DNA of 64,000 bases from Alcanivorax sp. 24 (lineage in GTDB: Bacteria; Pseudomonadota; Gammaproteobacteria; Pseudomonadales; Alcanivoracaceae). Location: contig NZ_SNUA01000006.1 of NCBI RefSeq assembly GCF_004360225.1, forward strand, positions 124,001-188,000, written 5' to 3'. Shown one piece after another: positions 11,894 to 20,724 of the stretch. The stretch's first letter is position 1; each line of letters opens with the position of its first letter. Both the position numbers and the translations under genes were made by a program. The notes beneath the pieces are model-generated. The model was not told where the DNA came from and did not search any database. It saw nothing but the letters and a program-made list of their open reading frames with translations.

Positions 11894-12880
11894 TCAAGGC
11901 GTGACCTGGAGGATGACCTTGCCCAGGTGATCATTGCCGGAGACAAGTTCTTGTGCCGCTCTAACTTCCGTCCAGGGCAGCACCCGGTCGATACGAGGCT
12001 TCAGCTTGCCTTCGGCCAGGGCGTTGTCCAGATCCTCACGCATTGCCTCGACGATGCGGACCTTCTCTTCCAGACTGCGGGTGCGGAACGTCACGCCAAT
12101 GATTTCCACTCGTTTGAAGGCCAGGGCTTCCAGGTCCAGGGTGCCTTCGGCGCCGCCGAGACGTCCCACGCCGATGAGGCGCGCCTGAAGCGCCGCGGCT
12201 TTGATGTGGTCCGCCAGATAGGGGCCGCCCACATGGTCGACGATGATGTCCGCGCCTTGCCCGTCGCTGGCGTCGAGTATCCGCTCAGCGAATTTTTCGG
12301 ACCCGGTGTTGATGACCGCGTCCGCGCCGAGTGTTTTGAGCAGAGCGTCTTCCCGGTGAGTGCGGACGCCGGCGATGATCCGCCCGGCGCCCAGATAGCG
12401 CGCAATCTGGATCGCCATCTGACCGACCCCCGAGTTGGCGGCATTGATGAACACGGCGTCGCCGCCGCGAAGTCGCCCGGCGGTACGAAGCGCGTTGTGT
12501 TCGGTCATCAGGGCGACGATGGCGCCGGCGCCTTCCTCGAAGGTCCATGGGGCCGGTAGAGGAACGGGGAATCGTGCATCGATGGCGATGTACTCCGCCA
12601 GCCCGCCGCCCACCATGGTCATCACCCGGTCGCCAACGCTGAATCCGCTATCCTCATCGGCTTCGACAACGGTGCCGGCGGCATCCAGACCCACCACGGC
12701 GGGGGCGCCGGCGGCTCCGGGAGCGGCATGGGTGCCAGCCAGAACCGCCAGATCGGCGCGGTTCACCGAAGCGGCCTGGACCCGGATCAGCACCTGTCCC
12801 CTGGCCCGGGAAGGGGGCTCGATGTCACCTTGACGGATGGCCGGTGTCGCGCCGGAACGATCGATGATCATGGCTTTCAC
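11894..12880 (-). CDS. Quinone-oxidoreductase-like MDR family protein
   Basis: A zinc-independent medium-chain dehydrogenase/reductase of 328 aa, expected to use NAD(P)H on quinones or enones. It has a GroES-like N-terminal fold and the Rossmann motif NAANSGVGQMAIQIARYLGA near residue 150. GTG at 12880 is chosen because AGGAGAG lies about 6 nt before it and MKAMIIDRSG is a typical N-terminus; an upstream extension lacks homology. It is the last gene of a seven-gene minus-strand operon, 70 nt after the TRAP large permease. Its substrate in that pathway is unknown. Confidence 0.82.
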   Translation of the reverse strand: MKAMIIDRSGATPAIRQGDIEPPSRARGQVLIRVQAASVNRADLAVLAGTHAAPGAAGAPAVVGLDAAGTVVEADEDSGFSVGDRVMTMVGGGLAEYIAIDARFPVPLPAPWTFEEGAGAIVALMTEHNALRTAGRLRGGDAVFINAANSGVGQMAIQIARYLGAGRIIAGVRTHREDALLKTLGADAVINTGSEKFAERILDASDGQGADIIVDHVGGPYLADHIKAAALQARLIGVGRLGGAEGTLDLEALAFKRVEIIGVTFRTRSLEEKVRIVEAMREDLDNALAEGKLKPRIDRVLPWTEVRAAQELVSGNDHLGKVILQVTP

Positions 12881-12950
12881 GGCATCTCTCCTATGCACGA
12901 ACGCCTGTGCATGAACGCTGTTGTTTATTCGACCCCCAATGATCCGACCT

Positions 12951-14267
12951 TCAGCCGAGCATGTTGGCGGGCAGCCAGGTGACAATGACCGGAAAGAAGA
13001 AAATCAGCAAGGTGGTGACCGCTTCCATGATCATGAACCAGCCGGCGCCGCGGAACACGTCCACCAGCGGGGTGTCGCGGTCGATGCCGGCGGTGACATA
13101 GACGTTCAGGCCCACCGGCGGGGTGATCAGGCCGATCTCGCACATTTTCACCGCCAGAATACCGAACCAGAGCGGATCGAAACCGAGTGACTGCACCGTG
13201 GGGAACAGAATCGGCAGTGTGATTACCAGCATCGAGAACGCGTCCAGGAACATGCCCAGCGGCAGATAGATCAACAGCAGTAAACCGATGATCAGCAGCG
13301 GCGGCAGATCCACGGTGGTGACGGCCTCGACGATGTATTGCGGCGCGCCCACCAGGGTGAGGAAGTAGCTGAAGATGCCGGCGCCTAGCATGGTCATGAG
13401 GATCATCACCGTGGTGCTGATCGAGGAGCGGAAGCTGTCCTTCAGGTTGCCGCCGAGGTTGGCGCGGGCCTGGCGTGAGCACAGCAGCATCACGAAGGCG
13501 GCGAAAGCACCGATCGCGCCGGCTTCGGTGGGGGTGACGAAGCCCAGATAAATGCCGCCGAGCACGACCACGAACAGCACGATCACCTGCCAGGCATCGC
13601 CCAGGGAGGCAAAGCGTTCCCCCCAGCCATAGTGGGGCTGGGTCTGGTGGCAATCGGGCATGATTTTTTTGCTGACCACCACGATACCGGCGATGAACAC
13701 CAGAGTGGACAGTAACCCGGGCAACACCCCTGCCACTAGCATGGCGCCGGCGGAAACTTCGGTGAGCGCGGCGTAGAAGATCAACAACACGCTCGGTGGA
13801 ATCAGCACGCCCAGCACACCGCCAGCCGCCACCGCGCCGGTGCTCAGCCGACGATCGTAACCGGCCTGTTTCATTTCCGGGATGGCGACGGCGCCGACGG
13901 TGGCGGCGGTGGCCACGCTGGAGCCGGAGGTGGCGGCGAACCCGGCGCTGGTGAGGACGCTGGCGATGGCCAGGCCGCCGGGCAATTGCCCGACCCATTT
14001 ACGCGCCACACTGAATAGCCTTTGCCCGACACCGGCTTTTTGCGCGAAGTTCCCCATCAGAATAAACAGCGGGATTACGGTCAGCAGATAGACCGCGGTC
14101 TGGGTGTAGGAGAAAGCCTTGAGGCGGTTCAGCGCGAAGTCCAGATCTTCCACCATCACCACACCGGCCACGCCGGCCAGGGCCAGGGAGGCGAAGACGG
14201 GAACACCAGTGGCCAATAGTACGAAGACCAGGCCAATGGCCAGCAGGGTAGCGGTCATTTCATCCAT
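12951..14267 (-). CDS. TRAP transporter large permease (DctM family), cluster 1
   Basis: A 438-aa polytopic membrane protein of the DctM type, the ion-coupled translocating subunit of a TRAP transporter. Typical segments include AGFAATSGSSVATAATVGAVAIPEMKQAGY, GVLGVLIPPSVLLIFYAALTEVS and the C-terminal ITPPVGLNVYVTAGI. It ends in a hydrophobic stretch that may extend into the periplasm. It follows the small permease by 21 nt, with the binding protein upstream, completing a P-Q-M set. The adjacent enzymes suggest a small hydroxy- or keto-acid as substrate (inference). Confidence 0.95.
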   Translation of the reverse strand: MDEMTATLLAIGLVFVLLATGVPVFASLALAGVAGVVMVEDLDFALNRLKAFSYTQTAVYLLTVIPLFILMGNFAQKAGVGQRLFSVARKWVGQLPGGLAIASVLTSAGFAATSGSSVATAATVGAVAIPEMKQAGYDRRLSTGAVAAGGVLGVLIPPSVLLIFYAALTEVSAGAMLVAGVLPGLLSTLVFIAGIVVVSKKIMPDCHQTQPHYGWGERFASLGDAWQVIVLFVVVLGGIYLGFVTPTEAGAIGAFAAFVMLLCSRQARANLGGNLKDSFRSSISTTVMILMTMLGAGIFSYFLTLVGAPQYIVEAVTTVDLPPLLIIGLLLLIYLPLGMFLDAFSMLVITLPILFPTVQSLGFDPLWFGILAVKMCEIGLITPPVGLNVYVTAGIDRDTPLVDVFRGAGWFMIMEAVTTLLIFFFPVIVTWLPANMLG

Positions 14268-14288
14268 AACGGGTCTCTTGTTGGCCTG

Positions 14289-14804
14289 TCAGTCGGTGGG
14301 CTGGTCTGATGCAGCAGGGTGGTCCCGGCCTAGCAGGGCGAGAACGGAATACAGCAGCATTTGCGCGGTGGCGAACCAGAGGCCCACGGCCAGGGCGATC
14401 TTCGCCCACCAGATCGGGAACTCGATATAGCCCCAGCGGAACTCCTTGATCTGGAACGAATGAAGGGCGTCCAGGGTCGAGGGCCAGGTAAGCAGGGCCA
14501 GTGCCAGTGCGGCGGCGGCCCAGGAAAAGGCATTCATGGCCCGGGCCACTGGCGGTGGCGCCAGTTTCACCAGGGCGTCCACGCGGATATGAGCGTGTTC
14601 CATCTGGGTCCAGCCCAGACCGAGGAATACGATCAGCACCAGGGCGATCTCCGAAAGCTCGAAGATGCCGGTGATCGGCCGGTCGATCAGGGAGCGCACG
14701 GTGGCATCCAGAGTGATGGCCACCATCAGAAAGGCGAGTGAAACCAGTGCCACACCGCCAAACACATTGGCCAGGGCCCGGAATGGCCGTTCAAGGAAGG
14801 TCAT
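14289..14804 (-). CDS. TRAP transporter small permease (DctQ family), cluster 1
   Basis: A 171-aa, four-helix membrane protein of the DctQ family, which bridges binding protein and large permease. Helices are visible at ANVFGGVALVSLAFLMVAI, SEIALVLIVFLGLGW, MNAFSWAAAALALALLTW and WAKIALAVGLWFATAQMLL. The start MTFLERPFRAL has GAGGTAATC upstream. It lies 46 nt after the binding-protein gene and 21 nt before the large permease, so it is cotranscribed. Confidence 0.92.
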   Translation of the reverse strand: MTFLERPFRALANVFGGVALVSLAFLMVAITLDATVRSLIDRPITGIFELSEIALVLIVFLGLGWTQMEHAHIRVDALVKLAPPPVARAMNAFSWAAAALALALLTWPSTLDALHSFQIKEFRWGYIEFPIWWAKIALAVGLWFATAQMLLYSVLALLGRDHPAASDQPTD

Positions 14805-14850
14805 GATTACCTCATTATTGTTGTCATCCGATGCGCCGGTTGGGGCGGAG

Positions 14851-15948
14851 CTACAGCTCCGCCGCCAGTTCAATCGGCCGCTTCAGGGTGCCATTGGCGT
14901 CGTGTTTGGCGATCGCGGTATCCACCAGCGCCTGCATCTTGGCGCCGTCGATGTTGGCTGGTTTGGCTACCCGTTCGATCCAGCCCTCCACCTGGGCCGG
15001 TTGGATCAACCCCTTGGCTTCGGCTTTCTCGGCATCGCTGAGCGAGGAAAATTGGGCACCTTCCTTGAGCGCGGTTTTCATATACTCCCGGGAAGTGGCA
15101 CCGTAGATTTCGGTGTACTTGCCAGCATAAATCTCTTCCACCAGCTCGTTGCAGATACCCTGCACCTTCTCCGGTAGCTCGTTCCAGGTGCTCATGCTCA
15201 TGATGGTGGCGGCGGGCGCGTGGGGGCCGTCGCCAAGGTCGGTGAAATAAGGCGCGATCTCATGCAGCTTGTAAGCAATGGAGGTCATGAAATCGAAACC
15301 GTAGACGCCGTCCAGAACACCCCGTTCCAGCGCGGTGTAAACTTCCGGCGCCGCCATCGGCACGGCGGTGCCGCCCAGGCGTTCGATCACTTCCGTGGCC
15401 ACACCGTAGCCGCGAATCCGTTTGCCCTTGATGTCCTCCAGGGAACGGATTGGTTCCCGGGTCACCAGGGGGGCGTAATACCAGTTGGTCCAGTACATCA
15501 CCTTGGACCGGTGCCGTTGCTCCCATTCCTGACGCAGCGGCTCGAACTGCTGGTACAGGTCGCGGCACACCAGCTGTAGAGCATCGGCGCGCTGCATGCG
15601 GAAGTACCAGTCCAGTCCCCGGGTCACCGGCAGTTCCGCCTGGTAGTAGCCGGGGGAAATCAGCGACATTTCGGACGTGGCGTCGCGGACCGCCGCCAGA
15701 TGCTCGCCAACCTTGTTCAGCGATTGGGCCCAGAAACGGCGAATTTTTACCGCGTCGCCGGCCCGTTTTTCCAGTTCGTCGAGGAACCAGCCGTCCAGGC
15801 GCGAGGGGCCGGCGGTTTCAGAAATGTAGGTGTCGAACTTGATGCGGGTGGCGGACGCGGACCACACCGGTACCGACAAACCGCTCAGCATGCCGGCGCC
15901 GGCCAGGGCGGCGCTGCCTTTGAGGAAATCCCTTCTTTTTATTGTCAT
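14851..15948 (-). CDS. TRAP transporter substrate-binding protein (DctP family), TAT-exported, cluster 1
   Basis: A 365-aa periplasmic solute-binding protein. The N-terminus KRRDFLKGSAALAGAGMLSGL is a twin-arginine signal, unusual next to the Sec-type signal of the second DctP in this window. DctP features include KGKRIRGYGVATEVIERLGG then VYTALERGVLDGVYG. ATG at 15948 is preferred (AGGAG 7 nt upstream); a GTG at 15951 is adjacent. It lies downstream of the SDR gene and upstream of the permeases in the same operon. Confidence 0.93.
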   Translation of the reverse strand: MTIKRRDFLKGSAALAGAGMLSGLSVPVWSASATRIKFDTYISETAGPSRLDGWFLDELEKRAGDAVKIRRFWAQSLNKVGEHLAAVRDATSEMSLISPGYYQAELPVTRGLDWYFRMQRADALQLVCRDLYQQFEPLRQEWEQRHRSKVMYWTNWYYAPLVTREPIRSLEDIKGKRIRGYGVATEVIERLGGTAVPMAAPEVYTALERGVLDGVYGFDFMTSIAYKLHEIAPYFTDLGDGPHAPAATIMSMSTWNELPEKVQGICNELVEEIYAGKYTEIYGATSREYMKTALKEGAQFSSLSDAEKAEAKGLIQPAQVEGWIERVAKPANIDGAKMQALVDTAIAKHDANGTLKRPIELAAEL

Positions 15949-16003
15949 CACGTGTCTCCTGTTGTTATCAGTGTTGTCTTATGGGCAGGTGTCATGGTTT
16001 TCG

Positions 16004-16023
16004 CGACGCGCAAAAGCGCGTCG
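16004..16023. other. Short hairpin between SDR and dctP genes
   Basis: An 8-bp perfect stem CGACGCGC/GCGCGTCG with an AAAA loop, in the 79-nt gap between two operon genes. There is no U-tract on the minus strand, so it is more likely an mRNA-processing or stability element than a terminator. It could set a higher level of binding-protein mRNA, but that is inference. Confidence 0.4.
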
Positions 16024-16027
16024 ATGT

Positions 16028-16834
16028 TCATTGCGCCGTCCAGCCGCCGTCCACCGGAATCGCCGTGCCCGTGAGGTTGTGAGCCACCGGGGCACTCAAC
16101 CACAGTGCGAGTTCAGCGATTTCCTCGGGGGCGGACATGCGCCCGGAAGGCTGTTTCTCGGCCAGCATCTTCCTGATGCCGGCCGCCCTGTCGCCACCCT
16201 GTTCGGCGGCGCTGGCGTCGATCTGTGGGTCAAGGATGGCGGTTTCCGTCCACCCCGGGCAGAGGCAGTTGACAGTGATTCCGCCGGAGGCTTTGTCGCC
16301 TTTGTCGGCGTATTCCAGAGCGGCGACTTTACTCAGCCCGACCAGTCCGAACTTGGAGGCGACGTAGGGGGACTTGTGTACCGAAGCCACCAGCCCGTGG
16401 ACCGAGGCGATGTTGATGACGCGTCCGTAGCCGCGGCTGGCCATGGTCGGCAACGCCAATCGCATGGTATGGAAGGCTCCCGAGAGATTGATGGCGAGAA
16501 CCGTGTCCCAGATCGCCGCCGTCGCCTCCGCCAGCGGGACGGTATGCTGGACGCCGGCATTGTTGACCAGAATGTCAGCGCCGCCCCATTCGGAAACGGC
16601 ATCCATCATTGCCTCGATCGCTTGGGGCTCGCGCATGTCCGCTGCAAAAAAACGGGCCTCCGGCGCCCCGGTGGCTTGAACCTCCGCGCAGGCCGTCGCC
16701 GCTTGAGCGGGATCAGCTAGTCCATGGACGGCGATGCGGGCGCCGGCCCGTCCAAGCGCCTTGGCAATGGCAAGGCCGATACCCTGGACGGAACCGGTGA
16801 CCAGTGCGGTTTTGCCGTCAAGAAACCGTTCCAT
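16028..16834 (-). CDS. SDR, 3-hydroxybutyrate dehydrogenase-like
   Basis: A 268-aa classical short-chain dehydrogenase. It shows the cofactor motif TGSVQGIG, NNAG (NNAGVQHTVPLAE), and the catalytic Ser and YxxxK in INIASVHGLVASVHKSPYVASK. The HKSPYVASKFGLVGLSKVAALE block and PGWTETAILDPQID are characteristic of D-3-hydroxybutyrate dehydrogenases (BdhA/HbdH), which oxidise 3-hydroxybutyrate to acetoacetate with NAD. Its start overlaps the end of the CoA ligase gene by 17 nt. The name rests on motif similarity; another hydroxyacid is possible. Confidence 0.85.
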   Translation of the reverse strand: MERFLDGKTALVTGSVQGIGLAIAKALGRAGARIAVHGLADPAQAATACAEVQATGAPEARFFAADMREPQAIEAMMDAVSEWGGADILVNNAGVQHTVPLAEATAAIWDTVLAINLSGAFHTMRLALPTMASRGYGRVINIASVHGLVASVHKSPYVASKFGLVGLSKVAALEYADKGDKASGGITVNCLCPGWTETAILDPQIDASAAEQGGDRAAGIRKMLAEKQPSGRMSAPEEIAELALWLSAPVAHNLTGTAIPVDGGWTAQ

Positions 16835-18344
16835 CGCTCAATACCTCTAATTGTTTTCTCAGCTCGGTCTTCAAAATTTTTCCGTAGCTGTTTTTCGGAA
16901 GATCGTCGCGGAAATAGTATTTCTTCGGCTTCTTGAACGAGGCCATGCGCTCGCTGAACCACAGGTTCAGCTCCTCTGCCTTGATGTTGTCGTCAGCGAC
17001 CACGAAGGCCACCACGATTTCGCCCCATTCCGGGTCCCGTTCACCGATCACCGACACCTCGGTGATGGCCGGGTGCTGCGCCAGCACCTCTTCCACCTCG
17101 CGCGGATAGATGTTGGTGCCGCCGGAGATGATGACGTCCTTGCTGCGATCGGTGAGGGTCAGAAATCCCTGCTCATCGAGGAAGCCGATATCCCCGGTGC
17201 GCAGCCAGCCGTCCACCAGGGTGTCGCGGCTGGCATCGTCGTTACGCCAGTAACCCGCCATGACGGTCAGGCCGCGTACCACCACTTCACCGCTTTCTCC
17301 CGGGGGGAGGGGGCGCATTTGAGCATCGACCACCCGTACGTCGACGCAGGATTGCGCGCGCCCCACGGAGGCCAGGTGGCGTTCCCAGTCGGGGGCTTCA
17401 TGGTCGGCGATGCGTCGCCGGTCCAGGGCGGTGATGGTCATCGGGCTTTCGCCCTGGCCGTAGATCTGGATGAAGCGCGGTCCAAGTACGGAAAGGGCCT
17501 CGCGAATGTCCGCGGTGTACATCGGCGCGCCGCCGTAGACCACGCTTTTCAAGCCTTCTCCGTGCTCGCCCTGGCGGCGCGCTTCCGCCACCATCCGTTT
17601 GACCATGGTCGGCGCCGCGAACAGCGACACCCGGTCGAGTCGCCGGGCCAGATCGAGCACCTCGGCGGCGTCGAATCCCCGCGACACTGGCAGAACGTGG
17701 CGGGCGCCGGCGCGAACAAAGATAAAGTTATACAGTCCGGCGCCGTGAGACATGGGCGCGGCGTAGAGCAGGGCGTCGTCCCCGGTTACCGGCTCCACAT
17801 CCACTGGGTAGCACAACGCCATGGCGACCAGATTGCCGTGGGAGAGCATGACGCCTTTGGAGCGGCCGGTGGTGCCGGAGGTGTAGAACAGCCAGGCCAG
17901 GTCTTCGGCGCGGCGGGGATGCGGGGGCTGCGTGCGCGCGGTTGGTGTGCCGCTGGCAACCAGATCACCGGCGGCCAGCTCGACACCGCTCTCCAGCGAC
18001 GGGTTCTGAAAAGTGCGGCCGTCATCGGTAATGACCAGCTTGCTTTCCGCGTTGCCGGCGATCCAGGCCGCTTCCGCGGCGTGCAGTTTGGCGTTCACCG
18101 GCACCACCACGGCGCCGGTCCACCAGATGCCGTGCATCAGCGGCAGGTAGTCCACGCCGTTTTTCATGAACAGCGCCACCCGGTCGCCGGGGACCACGCC
18201 GTGGCGCTCCCGCAGCAGGCCGCCGATGGTGGCGGCGTGGTCGGCGAAGGCGCGGTAGTCCGCCACCTGTTCGGCGCCGTGGAACAGCGCCGGACGTTGC
18301 GGATGGCAGCGGGCCTGATCGTGCAGCCAGTTTGCGATATTCAT
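16818..18344 (-). CDS. Class I AMP-forming acyl-CoA synthetase
   Basis: A 508-aa adenylate-forming ligase that activates a carboxylic acid to its CoA thioester through an acyl-AMP. The P-loop-like A3 motif is LFYTSGTTGRSKGVMLSHGN (about residue 170), A5 is IQIYGQGESP and A7 is WLRTGDIGFLDEQG; the C-terminal lysine region is KNSYGKILK. Substrate class cannot be read directly; neighbours suggest a short or branched acid. It starts 6 nt after the thiolase stop. Confidence 0.9.
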   Translation of the reverse strand: MNIANWLHDQARCHPQRPALFHGAEQVADYRAFADHAATIGGLLRERHGVVPGDRVALFMKNGVDYLPLMHGIWWTGAVVVPVNAKLHAAEAAWIAGNAESKLVITDDGRTFQNPSLESGVELAAGDLVASGTPTARTQPPHPRRAEDLAWLFYTSGTTGRSKGVMLSHGNLVAMALCYPVDVEPVTGDDALLYAAPMSHGAGLYNFIFVRAGARHVLPVSRGFDAAEVLDLARRLDRVSLFAAPTMVKRMVAEARRQGEHGEGLKSVVYGGAPMYTADIREALSVLGPRFIQIYGQGESPMTITALDRRRIADHEAPDWERHLASVGRAQSCVDVRVVDAQMRPLPPGESGEVVVRGLTVMAGYWRNDDASRDTLVDGWLRTGDIGFLDEQGFLTLTDRSKDVIISGGTNIYPREVEEVLAQHPAITEVSVIGERDPEWGEIVVAFVVADDNIKAEELNLWFSERMASFKKPKKYYFRDDLPKNSYGKILKTELRKQLEVLSDGTVS

Positions 18345-18350
18345 CGGTGA

Positions 18351-19535
18351 TCAGGTCCTCTTCGCCTGCAGCACCGAGGCGTAGTTGGCCACGGCGGCAC
18401 CGCCCATGTTGAAAATCAGCCCCATCTCGGCATTGGCGCGGGCCCGCCCGACGGCCTGGCCGGTGAGTTGCCGGAACGCCAGGGCGTGCATGGAGACGCC
18501 AGTGGCGCCCACCGGATGTCCTTTGGCCTTGAGCCCCCCGGACAGATTGACCGGCAGGCGGCCGTCGGCGAACACGGTGCCGTCTTCCAGCGCTCGGGCA
18601 CCCTGCCCGGCGGGGGCCAGCCCCATGGCTTCGTAAATCAGCAGCTCGGCGATGGTGAAACAGTCATGGACCTCGGCGAAATGCAGATCCTCCAGGGTCA
18701 CCCCGGCTTGTTGGTAGGCCTGGGACAAGGCCCGGCGCGGGCCCTCGAAGGCGAGAAAATCACGGCTGTTCATCGGCAGCAGATCGTTCACTTGCACTGC
18801 TGAACGGATCGCCACCTGGCGGGGGAAGTCCCGGGCCCGCTCCGGCGAGGCAAGCACGATGGCGGCGGCGCCGTCGGTGATCAGCGAGCAGTCGGTGAGC
18901 CGCAGCGGGTCGGCGATCAGCGGATTTTGCTCCGAGACAGTATTGCATTCGTCGAAGCTGAGCGGACGGTGCATCTGCGCCAGCGGGTTTTCCATGGCGT
19001 TGCCGTGGTTCTTTTCGGCGATGCGGGCCATCGCCGCCAGCGGATCGCCGTAACGCTCCTGATAGGCGCGGGCGGCGATGCCGAACACCTGCGGAAAGCT
19101 GAGCCCGGCCTCGCGCGGATCGTTCTGATAGCCGGCGCCGCCCAGGGCGCGGGTAACATCGGCGGTGCTGTTGGCGGTCATTTTCTCCGCGCCCACCACC
19201 AGCACCATCTCGGCGGCGCCGGAACGGATCGCGTTGATGCCGGCGAACACCGCCGCGGCACCAGAGGCACAGGCGTTTTCGCAGCGGTTGGCCGGGGTGA
19301 AGCGCAGACCGGGATCCGCCTGCAATACCAGCGAGGAGGGGAAGCCGTCCGGGACCATGCCGGAGTTGAAATGGCCGAGGAAAATCTGATCGATGTCGCT
19401 GGCGTCCACACCGGCGTCGTCGAGCGCCTCGCGGCTGGCTTCGACGATCAGGTCTTCCAGGGTGGTGTCGTTGAGTCGGCCGAAGCGGGTGTGGCCGCTG
19501 GCGACAATGGCGACGGAGTGGTCCTGCTGAGTCAT
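18351..19535 (-). CDS. Thiolase (SCPx/acetyl-CoA acetyltransferase-like)
   Basis: A 394-aa thiolase of the SCP-x-like group. The nucleophilic cysteine is in RCENACASGAAA (about residue 90) and the active-site histidines are in EVHDCFTIAE and GHPVGATG. The C-terminal NMGGAAVANY replaces the second-cysteine motif of classical biosynthetic thiolases, as is usual in SCPx relatives. It probably cleaves a 3-ketoacyl-CoA. First gene of the seven-gene minus-strand operon and divergent from the PAS-LuxR regulator. Confidence 0.92.
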   Translation of the reverse strand: MTQQDHSVAIVASGHTRFGRLNDTTLEDLIVEASREALDDAGVDASDIDQIFLGHFNSGMVPDGFPSSLVLQADPGLRFTPANRCENACASGAAAVFAGINAIRSGAAEMVLVVGAEKMTANSTADVTRALGGAGYQNDPREAGLSFPQVFGIAARAYQERYGDPLAAMARIAEKNHGNAMENPLAQMHRPLSFDECNTVSEQNPLIADPLRLTDCSLITDGAAAIVLASPERARDFPRQVAIRSAVQVNDLLPMNSRDFLAFEGPRRALSQAYQQAGVTLEDLHFAEVHDCFTIAELLIYEAMGLAPAGQGARALEDGTVFADGRLPVNLSGGLKAKGHPVGATGVSMHALAFRQLTGQAVGRARANAEMGLIFNMGGAAVANYASVLQAKRT

Positions 19536-19581
19536 GAGGCACCTGCGTTGTTGTTGTTCGCGGGGTTCGCGGTACAGGCAC

Positions 19582-19609
19582 TTGCCAGACCGCCGGTTCT
19601 ATTTACAAT
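19582..19609 (+). promoter_or_regulatory. Candidate sigma-70 promoter for the PAS-LuxR gene
   Basis: TTGCCA and TACAAT separated by 16 nt, about 105 nt before the regulator start, in the 179-nt divergent region. Downstream, ACTACGTACGTGA near 19640 contains an 8-bp palindrome that could be an operator. Both are sequence matches without further support. Confidence 0.4.
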
Positions 19610-19714
19610 GTGGTCCATTCCCGTCCCGTACCGCTATTCGTGCAACTACGTACGTGACTAAGAGCCTGTTCACGGCCCCAATGCCTGTGGGGGCTGACTG
19701 CGAGAGGTGTCGCG

Positions 19715-20278
19715 ATGCACGATTCCGTCACCACCGAGGATCTGGAACGTCTGGCCTTTCGTGTTTCGCCGGCGCCCCAGGTGATCACCCGGCAGCGGGC
19801 CATGCTGGATTTCAACGAAGCGTTCAACGCGCTGTTCGGCTACTCCAGGGAGCAATTGCTGGGCCAGCTGATTCTGCGTTTGTACCCCTCCATGGCGGAT
19901 TTCCAGGCCATCGGCGACCGCTGTCTGAGCTGGTTGCAGCGCAACCGTTCCTATTCCGATGAACGTTTCATGCAGCACCGTTCCGGCGAAGTTTTCTGGG
20001 CCCGCGCCAACGGCTACACCTTGACCCCCGAGTCGCCTTTCGAACTGATGGTGTGGCACTTCGAACGCATCGATAATCCGATCCAGGCGACGGTGAAGCT
20101 CACGCCCAGGGAACGGCAGATTTCCGCTTATATCGTCAACGGCCTCACCTGCAAGGAGATCGGCCGCAAGCTGGGGATTTCCCATCGCACGGTGGAAGTC
20201 CACCGTGGCCGTCTGATGAAGAAACTGGAAGCGAAGAACACCGCCGAACTGGTGTCGAAAATCATCGTTTTGAGGTGA
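19715..20278 (+). CDS. PAS domain LuxR-type transcriptional regulator
   Basis: A 187-aa regulator with an N-terminal PAS domain (about residues 10-120; FNEAFNALFGYSREQLLGQ, MQHRSGEVFWARANG) and a C-terminal LuxR/NarL-type helix-turn-helix (LTPRERQISAYIVNGLTCKEIGRKLGISHRTVEVHRGRLMKKL). It has no receiver domain, so it likely senses a ligand or cofactor through PAS. It is divergent from the thiolase/ligase/SDR/TRAP operon, which it probably controls (inference from placement). Confidence 0.88.
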   Translation: MHDSVTTEDLERLAFRVSPAPQVITRQRAMLDFNEAFNALFGYSREQLLGQLILRLYPSMADFQAIGDRCLSWLQRNRSYSDERFMQHRSGEVFWARANGYTLTPESPFELMVWHFERIDNPIQATVKLTPRERQISAYIVNGLTCKEIGRKLGISHRTVEVHRGRLMKKLEAKNTAELVSKIIVLR

Positions 20279-20367
20279 CCGTGGGTGTCGATCCTGAAAC
20301 GGCTGGTTCGACCAGGTCAGGAAAACCCCTAGAGACCTTAAACAGGCGCTTGATCAAGGAGACAGCG

Positions 20368-20724
20368 ATGCATTACGTGGACGGTTTCATACTGCCTTTG
20401 CCGCAAGAAAATCTGGAGGCTTACCTGGAGATGTCCCGCAAAGCCGGGGAAGTGTGGAAGGAATACGGTGCCATCGATTACGTGGAATGCGTGGCCGATG
20501 ACGTACCGGACGGTGAAGTCACCTCCTTTCCCATGAGCGTCAAACTGGAGCCCGGGGAGGTGGTGGTGTTCTCCTGGATCACCTACGCCTCGCGGGAGGA
20601 ACGGGATCGTATCAACGAGCAGGTGATGAAGGATCCGCGCATCGCCGGTATCGATCCGACCACCATGCCCTTCGACGGCAAACGGATGATATGGGGTGGG
20701 TTCCGGCCGGTATTGAGTCTCTAA
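20368..20724 (+). CDS. DUF1428 family protein
   Basis: A 118-aa small protein of the DUF1428 (YbaA-like) family with a ferredoxin-like, dimeric alpha/beta-barrel-type pattern: MHYVDGFILPLP, EVWKEYGAIDYVECVADDV, FSWITYASREERDRINEQVM and MPFDGKRMIWGGF. The biochemical role is unknown. The ATG at 20368 has AAGGAG 7 nt upstream; a GTG-initiated extension from 20275 is not needed. The stop region overlaps by 4 nt the end of the convergent phosphate-transporter gene. Confidence 0.87.
   Translation: MHYVDGFILPLPQENLEAYLEMSRKAGEVWKEYGAIDYVECVADDVPDGEVTSFPMSVKLEPGEVVVFSWITYASREERDRINEQVMKDPRIAGIDPTTMPFDGKRMIWGGFRPVLSL

Noticed and set aside
16004-16023. Operon terminator between SDR and dctP
   Set aside because: No U-tract, and the downstream gene continues in the same strand with short spacing, so the operon likely reads through.
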